NCBI GenBank assembly: GCA_964546815.1
Contig: CAZJLR010000007.1
Coordinates: 62,001-126,000, forward strand
Direction: 5' to 3'
Source: JAIEPM01 sp964546815
GTDB lineage: Bacteria > Cyanobacteriota > Vampirovibrionia > Obscuribacterales > Obscuribacteraceae
Length of the DNA: 64,000 bases
The notes beneath the pieces were generated by a model. That model had not been told where the DNA came from. It saw only the letters and a list, made by a program, of their open reading frames with translations, and searched no databases. Of this stretch, positions 1-7,168 are shown piece by piece; within the stretch, counting starts at the first letter, position 1, and the number at the start of each line of letters is the position of its first letter. The position numbers and the translations under genes were made by a program.

Positions 1-498
1 GCTCTTCATGCTGCGCAACGAACCCATAATGCCGCCTGCAAGTCCGAGTGAGTAAGCTACGTTTCCAAAGACGAATTGAACGGGCTCAAAACCACAATCC
101 AGCTGACAATACAATGATTGACCATTAGCCGACGTTGAAAATACATGATCGGGCGCGTGCGGTTTGCCTTCACCTGTGCGATGTATGGTTGAGCCAATCG
201 CTAGATATTCAATGTTTGAGTCGTGAAAAATCAGTTGACTTGTAACACCTGTAACGCCTTCACCATAATGCTTTCTGGCTTCTTCGACCATGCGTAAGTA
301 AGCTAGCTGCCGCCCCTCTTTGATAATGCTGGTAATCTCGTGAATTTCTCCACCAGCAATGGTGCGCAATCCAGAGGCTATTCCACCCACTACTCCGAGT
401 GAAAAAACGCTGTTTCCAATGACCAGGTTCCCCGGCTCAAAACCTTTTTCCCTCATGCAAAAGAGCTCGTTTCCCGACAGTCCGGTGATAATCGTCAT
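1..498 (-). CDS. UPF0145 (YbjQ-like) protein, 3' end beyond window
   Basis: My own reverse-strand reading gives an open frame from ATG at 498 to the window edge (166 codons, no stop), so the C-terminus is missing. The start is preceded by AAGGAGAG about 9 bases upstream. The protein has two tandem copies of the YbjQ/UPF0145 fold. The first copy reads GNLVIGNSVFSLGVVGG, then a helix with EITSIIKEGRQLAYLRM, a GVTGV segment and LAIGSTI. The second begins near residue 130 with FEPVQFVFGNVAYSLGLAGG and runs off the edge. The family is predicted to form pentamers and is sometimes called a heavy-metal-binding domain, but its function is not established. The repeated 'FEPG(N)LV.GN..(Y/F)SLG' motif is what identifies it. 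Confidence 0.8.
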   Translation of the reverse strand, partial: MTIITGLSGNELFCMREKGFEPGNLVIGNSVFSLGVVGGIASGLRTIAGGEIHEITSIIKEGRQLAYLRMVEEARKHYGEGVTGVTSQLIFHDSNIEYLAIGSTIHRTGEGKPHAPDHVFSTSANGQSLYCQLDCGFEPVQFVFGNVAYSLGLAGGIMGSLRSMKS

Positions 499-607
499 AT
501 GATTAACCCTCTCCTTCTTTTGGAGTGCGCGATGATGTTTCGCCTAATCTTATCAGCTCAATCAGGCCAAGCATAATAAAAGACAAGAGTTTTGGGCAAT
601 CGACTAA

Positions 608-1186
608 CTATTCTCGTGGGACAAGTTTTGCACTGACTGATTTCTCACCGAAGCGCCGGACTCTTTTGAGAAACCGTTGATTAGTTTCCCAGACCTTTGG
701 AAGCGAGCCTGTTAGCGCGAGTAAGTGAGTTCTAGCCTTGTTCTGGCGTTCGTCGTCAAAGAAATTACCAGATAATCCCGGTATTCCGATACCTTTGAAG
801 TTTAAGCCTTTTTCTTCCCCGCACGAATTTCTCAATACCATAAGCCATTCGTTCACACATTTGTTATACACGGAGGGCTCCTCGAGCTGAGTTTTTTGCA
901 ACTTTCGTTCTAACGCTTCTGCGTACAAAAGATGCAAGTCAAGATCATCCTCAGCATCGGTTTCCATTAATTGCTGCAGAAGGCTTATCGCCTCATCTAC
1001 GTTGTTGTGCCTCAGAGCCCACGCGGCTAGTGTTTTGCGTGGCTGAACTTGCTCCTCACTAACGTGCTCCTGGGTTTTGGATGAAGCATCGGTATGCAAA
1101 CCGATCTTCTCAGAAGCAAAACAATGAGGGGCGGTTAAGTTAATTGAGAGCATGCACTGCAATACAAGCAAAAGACGGTGAGTCAT
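608..1186 (-). CDS. Secreted hypothetical protein, TPR-like
   Basis: I do not recognise a named family. The frame is open from 1243, but I prefer the internal start near 1186 because it puts a signal peptide (MTHRLLLVLQCMLSINLTAPHCFA) at the N-terminus with a plausible cleavage after CFA. The mature protein has a helical segment (LAAWALRHNNVDEAISLLQQLMETD) that looks like a single tetratricopeptide-type helix pair, followed by a region with an unusual GIGIPGLSGNFFDDERQNKARTHL stretch and a basic C-terminus. A periplasmic or surface location is inferred from the signal peptide. Its 5' end overlaps the unused upstream extension of the Yip1 frame on the other strand, which also argues for the shorter starts of both genes. 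Confidence 0.6.
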   Translation of the reverse strand: MTHRLLLVLQCMLSINLTAPHCFASEKIGLHTDASSKTQEHVSEEQVQPRKTLAAWALRHNNVDEAISLLQQLMETDAEDDLDLHLLYAEALERKLQKTQLEEPSVYNKCVNEWLMVLRNSCGEEKGLNFKGIGIPGLSGNFFDDERQNKARTHLLALTGSLPKVWETNQRFLKRVRRFGEKSVSAKLVPRE

Positions 1187-1270
1187 CCTTTCAGTGAGCT
1201 TGCTGGTTCTGTGTTTATCTTTAAAAATGGGCGAGAACTCCACTTAGGGATTACGTTGCTATTACGATCT

Positions 1271-1309
1271 GCTGGGGACGGGGAAGGCAGCAGGGACCCC
1301 GTCCCCAGC
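1271..1309. repeat. GC-rich 13-bp inverted repeat
   Basis: GCTGGGGACGGGG at 1271-1283 and its exact reverse complement at 1297-1309 surround a 13-base spacer. It lies between two divergent genes and has no T-run, so it looks like a REP-type or structural palindrome and not a terminator. Confidence 0.7.
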
Positions 1310-1510
1310 ACAGATTCGTTTCGCGCCTGCAAGTCAGGCCGATTTGGTTTCTACATACTGCCATTTTTTTTCGGGCAGGGAATCAGCAAAAAGGGTAAAC
1401 TGCCTCCACTAAAGTGGAACTGTTCTGCTAAATCGGAATGCGGTGTTGACTCTGGTACTTCCGAATGCTTGGTTATTCCAACGGTTGTCATAGGAGATTC
1501 GGATAAACTC

Positions 1511-2188
1511 ATGGATTCCCAAATCGAAACTAGTTCCTGGTGGTCAACAACAAGGCGCATATTGCTTTCACCGCGAGCATTCTTTGCGCAGTTGCAGGAG
1601 CCATTCAACTTTCGCAAAAGTTTGGTTTACTTGACCAAAACTGCCTTGATAGTCGCTGCAATAAATACTCTTATCCTCACTACAATTTTCTTTGTAGTTT
1701 TTTCGTCATTTGCGTCTATTCTTTCAGCATTTACTGTTATTGCCGGAGTGCTAATGACTCCGCTAATTGCAGTGGCGGCAAATATTTCGCCCGACAAAGT
1801 CCCCGCTGCGATCGAATCGATTGCTAGAAACGGCGAGCTACAAGTAGCTATGATTTCAGCCAGGGTTGGAGCATTTATTTTTCTTGGATATTTTGCCACT
1901 ATCATGATGAGCACCTGCATTCAGTCCGTAATCGCACACGGCTTTGCGCGACTACTCGGCTGCGCCGGCGGCTTTCGTGCCACGGCGGCAGTTTATTCCT
2001 TTGCTGGCGCCGCGTGGCTGCTGAGTGTTATTCCAATCGTGAATCTTTTTACGCCAGTCTATGGTGCCGTGTTAAACGCTTTCGGCATCCGGCACGTCCA
2101 TCAATTATCCAGCGCCAGAGCCTCATTTGCTATTGCATTGTCAATCGCTGTTCCGGTGATTGGGTGCATTCTGTTCAGCAGCATATAG
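1511..2188 (+). CDS. Yip1-domain family membrane protein
   Basis: The product is a 225-residue multi-spanning membrane protein. The frame is open from 1178, but the upstream part is low-complexity and crosses a 13-bp palindrome; the ATG at 1511 (MDSQIETSSWW) has AGGAG 12 bases upstream and starts the recognisable protein. It opens with a cytoplasmic segment 'RRILLSPRAFFAQLQEP' that is typical of bacterial Yip1-family proteins, followed by about five hydrophobic stretches (LVYLTKTALIVAAINTLILT, FTVIAGVLMTPLIAVAA, ARVGAFIFLGYFATIMM, TAAVYSFAGAAWLLSVIPI and a C-terminal helix). The family's role in bacteria is not established. A clear terminator follows the gene. Confidence 0.75.
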   Translation: MDSQIETSSWWSTTRRILLSPRAFFAQLQEPFNFRKSLVYLTKTALIVAAINTLILTTIFFVVFSSFASILSAFTVIAGVLMTPLIAVAANISPDKVPAAIESIARNGELQVAMISARVGAFIFLGYFATIMMSTCIQSVIAHGFARLLGCAGGFRATAAVYSFAGAAWLLSVIPIVNLFTPVYGAVLNAFGIRHVHQLSSARASFAIALSIAVPVIGCILFSSI

Positions 2189-2229
2189 GCCTAAATGGTC
2201 GCTTCGTTTCCGTATTTGGAAAGCAACTT

Positions 2230-2293
2230 AAAATCGCTACTCCAAATCCTGAGTGCGTTCATGCACAAGTGGAAATGAGGTAGCGATTTTTTT
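2230..2293 (+). terminator. Rho-independent terminator after the Yip1 gene
   Basis: AAAATCGCTAC at 2230-2240 pairs with GTAGCGATTTT at 2280-2290. The loop holds a smaller hairpin (GTGC/GCAC at 2253-2266), and the right arm runs into seven T residues. It sits between the convergent Yip1 gene and the secreted protein at 2341. Confidence 0.75.
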
Positions 2294-2340
2294 AGTTGTT
2301 TCGATTGCTGGTGGCTGGGAAATAAGCCTTTCGCTATTAC

Positions 2341-3261
2341 TTAGTCAGCGCGGATGCCGATTCTTGCGCGCTTCTGATTGATTATTGCAACATCATTATT
2401 CATCGATGTTTCGACTCTATTTAGCTGTTCAGATAGCTTCTTGTCTTTGGATGTACTCAATGTGCCATGCTTGGTATATTTTCTTTCGCTTGTAGAAATT
2501 TTTCCCATTTCTTCTTTCAGTTTGCTGACCTGGTGCGCTGAAAGGCGCCCAGCTTTGTATTCATCATCGCATCTAGTTGCCAGATGGTGCTTGCGATAAT
2601 CAAAAGCATCTAGCAAAGTAAGTCGTCCATCTATGGTGACAAACTGTGGCGCGATTACAGGTTGGAACGTAAATGTTGTCGAGACTGGTACGAGTCTTTC
2701 GGAAAGTGTGTTTAGACCATATCCCAACATGAGGGCTCTTTTGTAGCTTACAACACCGTTAGCTTGTCTTTCTTTTTCTTCATCAGATGCGATGCGATCG
2801 AGTTCTGCTCTATATGAAGCCGCTTGTGCGGCAGTCAGTACACCTTTGGCTAGAGCATCGTCGATGCGACGATTTAGATCTTGTCGGCGTGTATCTATTG
2901 ATACTAGCAAGTTCTGGCTGGCTGGAGAAATAGCGATATCGACGATATTGCCAGAAGCGTCAACGTATCCAACGGGGCCGCCATCGACTTGATTTACAAT
3001 AACAACTCCGCTTCTAAGTACGTTGCCATCAACCAGTCTGGCTGCTGCGTCATAGCGTCCCTGTATATCGCCTGTGATTGGATCGACCACAACGTAAGTG
3101 CCTGTGACCGGCAAATTAACGATTGCTGCTGGTCTGCCATTGGTCACAGTTGTTGTCGTCGTTTGCGTAGTTTCAGTTGTATCGGCTTTGCTCGGGCAGA
3201 AGGCTGAGGCTAACAGGAAGCCTGAAAGCAGCGATAGGTTAAGGGACTTTTGAAAATTCAT
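2341..3261 (-). CDS. Secreted hypothetical protein with duplicated helical module
   Basis: The 306-residue product has a clear signal peptide (NLSLLSGFLLASAFCPSKA) and then a Thr-rich linker (TTETTQTTTTTVTNG). No named family is recognised. Two related modules can be seen. The first, around residues 130-190, has RRIDDALAKGVLTAAQAASY followed by RAELDRIASDE and a segment ending YGLNTLSERL. The second, around residues 225-290, has CDDEYKAGRLSAHQVSKLKEEMGKI and a segment ending KKLSEQLNRVE. Each is a helix, an 'A.Q' turn and a helix, so an internal duplication is likely. The N-terminal third (VVVDPITGDIQGRYD, YVDASGNIVDI) looks like beta-hairpins. GGAG lies 8 bases before the ATG. Export to the periplasm or outside is inferred from the signal peptide. 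Confidence 0.75.
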   Translation of the reverse strand: MNFQKSLNLSLLSGFLLASAFCPSKADTTETTQTTTTTVTNGRPAAIVNLPVTGTYVVVDPITGDIQGRYDAAARLVDGNVLRSGVVIVNQVDGGPVGYVDASGNIVDIAISPASQNLLVSIDTRRQDLNRRIDDALAKGVLTAAQAASYRAELDRIASDEEKERQANGVVSYKRALMLGYGLNTLSERLVPVSTTFTFQPVIAPQFVTIDGRLTLLDAFDYRKHHLATRCDDEYKAGRLSAHQVSKLKEEMGKISTSERKYTKHGTLSTSKDKKLSEQLNRVETSMNNDVAIINQKRARIGIRAD

Positions 3262-3751
3262 ATGAACGCTCCAAATGGGTTTGTAGTTAATCTGTTGTGT
3301 GTGATTTGCCAGTCTGCCTGCGGAATTTGCTTGCAGGGTTTAAATGCGCCCGGGAAGAGAATTGCAATGAATGCAGATATTGCTGGCTATTGACCCGTCG
3401 GAGGAAATCAAAAAACACTGCCATCTGTTTAGATGGACACTTTAGAGATAGTCTTTGCGTGCTTCTTGCGAGAAAGACTATCTACTCCTTAATACTAGCT
3501 AGCGCAGCTCAAAAACGAAATACAGGAAATGTGAGACCTTATGGGTTTGCCTGTGTATCTTCTTTGGGGCATTTGTGCTGTCGCTAATTCATTTAGAAAA
3601 TGCTATCTCCGGAAACCCTTGCTGCAGAGAGAAAGCCCAAAACGAGAATTCCGGAACCCGAGAAAGGCACTCCCGCCAGCCATGGAACAAATGTCCTTGT
3701 CAGCTTGTCGTACTTGTAATACACTTAATACATAGAAGACAGGGCAAGGAT
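3262..3751. other. 490-bp intergenic region with two hairpins
   Basis: I see no credible gene between the secreted protein (start 3261) and relB (start 3752). The region contains a 6-bp stem with a 4-base loop (CCATCT/AGATGG, 3421-3436) and, 9 bases later, an 11-bp perfect inverted repeat (AGATAGTCTTT at 3446-3456, AAAGACTATCT at 3473-3483). Near the right end, AATACACTT and AATACATAG repeat directly just before the relB ribosome-binding site, a plausible antitoxin operator. Confidence 0.5.
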
Positions 3752-3979
3752 ATGAGCATCTCGGTACGCTTTTCACCAGAAATTGAAGAACGACTTGATA
3801 GGCTCGCCAGGGAAACAGGGCGAGCCAAGAGCTTCTATATCAAACAGATGGTAGAAGGCAGCATCGATGCCGTTGAAGAATGCTATCTGGCAGAGTCTGT
3901 TCTTGAACGCATTCGTGCCGGCAAGGAAGCAGTCCATAGCAGCGCATCAGTGAGAAAAGAGCTTGGCCTGGAAAATTAA
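3752..3979 (+). CDS. relB: RelB-type ribbon-helix-helix antitoxin
   Basis: The 75-residue product begins MSISVRFSPEIEERLDRLARETGR, a standard ribbon-helix-helix DNA-binding N-terminus, followed by KSFYIKQMVEG and an acidic helical tail that would wrap the toxin. The start is fixed by AAGGA two bases before the ATG region (3746-3750) and by the domain beginning; the frame extends further upstream but that part is not protein-like. It overlaps the toxin gene by 17 bases, the usual translational coupling of such pairs. By family it would neutralise the toxin and repress its own promoter, probably at the AATACA direct repeats upstream. Assignment to RelB instead of another RHH antitoxin rests on the partner. 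Confidence 0.85.
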   Translation: MSISVRFSPEIEERLDRLARETGRAKSFYIKQMVEGSIDAVEECYLAESVLERIRAGKEAVHSSASVRKELGLEN

Positions 3980-4319
3980 GTATTCCGACAGCGCCCTCAA
4001 AGAGCTAAAGAAGCTCGATAAGGGCGCTGCCAGAGAGATACTCGATTATTTAGACAAAACGATAGCCGTTCTGGAAGATGCGACGACGGCCGGAAAATGT
4101 CTCACCGGAAAACTTGCGACCTTGTGGCGTTACCGAGTGCGCGATATGCGGGTAATCTGCCACATCGACAAAGGCGAGGTGACGGTGCTGGTGTTGCGCG
4201 TAGCTCATCGCAGTAAGGTGTACGACGATGAAAAACAGATTGCCGGGAAAGCGGCTGAAGACGTCGCGACTTTCCAAAAGCAACGCAAGGGAAAAAAAGA
4301 AGGGACTGAGCAAGACTAG
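3963..4319 (+). CDS. relE: RelE-family mRNA-interferase toxin
   Basis: The 118-residue protein starts at TTG (3963) inside relB. Residues 1-88 match the RelE fold: WKIKYSDSALKELKKLDK, a helix pair, LTGKLATLWRYRVRDMRVICHI and VLVLRVAHRSKVYDDE. The Arg-rich strand (WRYRVRDMRV) and the final 'R.AHR..VY' are the residues that normally contact mRNA and complete the active site in this family. RelE proteins cut mRNA in the ribosomal A-site. The last 30 residues (AGKAAEDVATFQKQRKGKKEGTEQD) extend beyond the usual family length and are basic. A decayed copy of its central segment lies in the same orientation at 9611-9671. Confidence 0.85.
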   Translation: MAWKIKYSDSALKELKKLDKGAAREILDYLDKTIAVLEDATTAGKCLTGKLATLWRYRVRDMRVICHIDKGEVTVLVLRVAHRSKVYDDEKQIAGKAAEDVATFQKQRKGKKEGTEQD

Positions 4320-4663
4320 GACACTTTCCCGAAAAAGACCGACAAGGCTAGCAAGACGTACTAATTTAAATTTTGCCCAGATGACCAATGAGAGCATATG
4401 CGCATGATTGGTAAACCTTTTAGCGATCAGCATCGGACAGCGAAAAACAGATGTTATCGAAGGACGGATAGGTATTATGCGAATCTACCGAACACAAGAA
4501 GAAGTGAAAAGATAATTGGTCAAAATTTCTGGGAAGGAATTCGAGAAATTGGATTCACTTTAATGCTGAAGAGCCAATCCTCGATGCGTGCCTTGTTAGT
4601 GATCATGTGCTTGCAAGTAGCGATATATTTTCAGCCAGCACAACCGCAATATTCAACAATTGG
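4320..4663. other. Intergenic region, nothing identifiable
   Basis: Between relE and the convergent large gene ending at 4664 there is no supported gene. A 92-codon open frame (4398-4676) lacks a ribosome-binding site, has no recognisable domain and overlaps the next gene's end, so it is left out. No terminator-like hairpin is evident. Confidence 0.4.
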
Positions 4664-7168
4664 TCAAAACAGTTGAGATAACCTGAGCTCAAATCCTTCC
4701 TCGCTGCAAACGCAGTAACGAATGTTGCGGCCAGTATTCTTCAACTCATACAGATACAAACAATACAATAACTTGGGATTTGGATAAACAACTGCAACCC
4801 AGAGTTCATTCAATTGTCTGGCAATGGGCAACAACCGTAGATCCCTTATTGTTGCTTCTGGCAAGAGCTTGAGACATTCGTCTGTGATATTAGTTTTGCG
4901 AATGTCTATGTAGGGTAGCCCAGTTCGTTCTTCAAGACGATAATTGGATACTGTTAGTCCGGAGCCATAGTAGAAGGGTGCACCAGCACTCTCCTTTACC
5001 GAGGTGACGAAGCTATCCCAATATTCCAATGACGTTCCAACACTAAGAGCTTGTCTGCAGGGGAAACAAAAACGCAGAGGCGACGCCAGCAGTCTGGTGT
5101 CCTCGATCCGTCCGGCACAAAGGATACAAGGTAATCGCTCATTCGTGGGCGTTGAAAAATGTGCAATTGGAAATTGGCGAGACTGGAATGTTACAGAAAA
5201 GCGCACTCGGCTTACTGTCTCTGGATCAGGATAATAAAGGCTCCTCTTCCCAGCCATGGTGTTGACTACAATTTGCAAAAGTTCGATCTCTTGCTGGGAA
5301 TTACCGGGTGTTACCAATTCAATTTTCTCTATGAGACCGACTCGCAGGGTTATTATTGCAGTTGCGTCAAACTTATCCTCAGGGCTCAACACCTGACCAA
5401 AGTCTCTTCCCAGATCAGTGTACCAATCGTGCCACCAGTCGTCGACGGGGTCAGCATTACGAGACCATTGTGACATCAGATCTTCTGCACACCATCTATG
5501 CCAGATTGCTTGGCCTTCTATCTCAAGCTCAAACGCGCCACCCATGGTTATATATCTTGTTGGCTGCAAATCATTTTCATTGCTGAAGGTTCTGCCAGCA
5601 TTCTGAAGAAACGGGTCTGACTCGTTTGGAATATAGGTGCTTATTTTTTCGATCAAGACGGAGGCCGATCGGCTTTTTCGATTCCATGGTCGATCTCTTT
5701 CATGTCTTAGTCTGTCCCAGAGCTTTTGCACTGACGAAGGGCAATTCGCTAGATTATCATATCGGCAAGAGACTTCGTCGAGTGCAATAAGAGCTTCGTC
5801 TTGTTTTAGGCAATCAAGATACGTGTTGCCCAGAATTCCGAGATAATTGTCTAGATATCTGAAGTCCAGTTGATTTGCTTCTCTTGCTAAATCCACAAGT
5901 CTAATGAAAGCAGGTAAAAATTGCTCCCTGCATTTAGGTCTTTCGTTTGCATGCCTTTCGGGCATGCCTTTGTATGCCAGCACTTTCAAAACACTTTCGT
6001 AGAGGAAGCTGACTTCTCCAAACGGATGATCCTGCACAATTGGAATCATATTTATAAGAGCATTGGCTATTTTCAACCTGTGTGAATCAGTCCAATAAAG
6101 GAACCCCGGAGTATCCGCTTGATTTAAAATTGGGTAGAGCTGTTCAATGTATGGAGGAATCTGTTTTTCTCTAAGACAAATTTCAGAGATCGTCTCGAGC
6201 GTAGTCGCGCTATCTTCAGCCATTAGGTAGCGATAACTTCTCGCGAACCCCAGCACAAGAATACGCAGATGCTGTAAAGAATTTACTCTCTTTCGAAATC
6301 GGGATATGAACTCATCATAAAAATTGAACTTAACCGCGGGGTTGCCTGTTGACAGAATGGCGAGGATAAGTGGATACATATCTGTATGATCCTTGCCTGC
6401 AAAACTGGCTTCAAAACAAAAGAGTTGGGATAATAACTTGTCTATCTTGGATGACATCAAAGTCTTCATTACACAGGCAAAAACTCGACCCTTAAGGCGA
6501 GGAATTTTTTCAAGCAGCAATGGATCCTCTCTTAGTAAAACTGCTGCTTCACCCATGAGTTTCGCATTCGTATAACCCCGATCAGGGTCTTTTTCGACTT
6601 CCGCGATCAATCTGTGAAATGTGCTTTCTGCGGACTGGCACAGTTTGGCTTGCTCCACTGGCGAGATCGAGAGCTGTCTATCAGGAAACAACCTCTGGCA
6701 GAGTTTCCTGCCTGTGGTAGTTTCGTGCATTTGTGATATTAATAAGGACCAAATGTTTTCACCAGCTCCATTCTGGGAACCGAACTTGCTGATTTGCTTG
6801 TCTGCGATTCCTGAAATAGAAACGGCAGCGGCTGTGTAAGTTTCGTCGTTGGCTTGCTGGGAATTCAGATAAGCTAATATACTGAGCTCAAAAGACTTGC
6901 TCGATAGGTCCTGAACCAGTAGAACCCTCTCCTCCAGCAATGAGAATAGATTGTTGGAACTAATTCCTCTAGGTCTACTCGGAAGCTTTTCGAAGATGAC
7001 TGCAAGATAGTAATCCGTCCGAGGTGAATATTGTGTTGAGGGATTAGCCAGGAGGTCAACTGCCTTGCAGGCAGAGTTCCATGCTTGTTCGTTCTTTCCG
7101 GCACGTAGATCTTTCGTTGCTTGTTGCAACAATGAAAGTACCGGGCTGTTCTCTTCATCGCTATTCAT
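4664..7168 (-). CDS. Large hypothetical protein, CxxC/TonB-C-like (paralogue 1)
   Basis: The 834-residue product belongs to no family I can name and is a diverged tandem paralogue of the gene directly upstream (7168-9591). Residues 1-500 are mainly helical, with leucine-rich helices like an alpha-solenoid. Around residues 560-700, a segment with IITLRVGLIEKIELVTPG, then YYPDPETVSRVRFSVTFQS resembles a TonB C-terminal-like fold. Next comes a putative zinc site, CILC...CFPC, 19 residues apart. The C-terminus (LPEATIRDLRLLPIARQ ... PKLLYCLYLYEL ... LSQLF) is the best-conserved part of the pair. There is no signal peptide or membrane segment. The ATG at 7168 shares one base with the upstream stop (TGATG), so translation is probably coupled. 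Confidence 0.7.
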   Translation of the reverse strand: MNSDEENSPVLSLLQQATKDLRAGKNEQAWNSACKAVDLLANPSTQYSPRTDYYLAVIFEKLPSRPRGISSNNLFSLLEERVLLVQDLSSKSFELSILAYLNSQQANDETYTAAAVSISGIADKQISKFGSQNGAGENIWSLLISQMHETTTGRKLCQRLFPDRQLSISPVEQAKLCQSAESTFHRLIAEVEKDPDRGYTNAKLMGEAAVLLREDPLLLEKIPRLKGRVFACVMKTLMSSKIDKLLSQLFCFEASFAGKDHTDMYPLILAILSTGNPAVKFNFYDEFISRFRKRVNSLQHLRILVLGFARSYRYLMAEDSATTLETISEICLREKQIPPYIEQLYPILNQADTPGFLYWTDSHRLKIANALINMIPIVQDHPFGEVSFLYESVLKVLAYKGMPERHANERPKCREQFLPAFIRLVDLAREANQLDFRYLDNYLGILGNTYLDCLKQDEALIALDEVSCRYDNLANCPSSVQKLWDRLRHERDRPWNRKSRSASVLIEKISTYIPNESDPFLQNAGRTFSNENDLQPTRYITMGGAFELEIEGQAIWHRWCAEDLMSQWSRNADPVDDWWHDWYTDLGRDFGQVLSPEDKFDATAIITLRVGLIEKIELVTPGNSQQEIELLQIVVNTMAGKRSLYYPDPETVSRVRFSVTFQSRQFPIAHFSTPTNERLPCILCAGRIEDTRLLASPLRFCFPCRQALSVGTSLEYWDSFVTSVKESAGAPFYYGSGLTVSNYRLEERTGLPYIDIRKTNITDECLKLLPEATIRDLRLLPIARQLNELWVAVVYPNPKLLYCLYLYELKNTGRNIRYCVCSEEGFELRLSQLF

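Noticed and set aside
4398..4676. A 92-codon frame between relE and the giant paralogue
   Set aside because: No ribosome-binding site, no domain and overlap with the end of the convergent gene.
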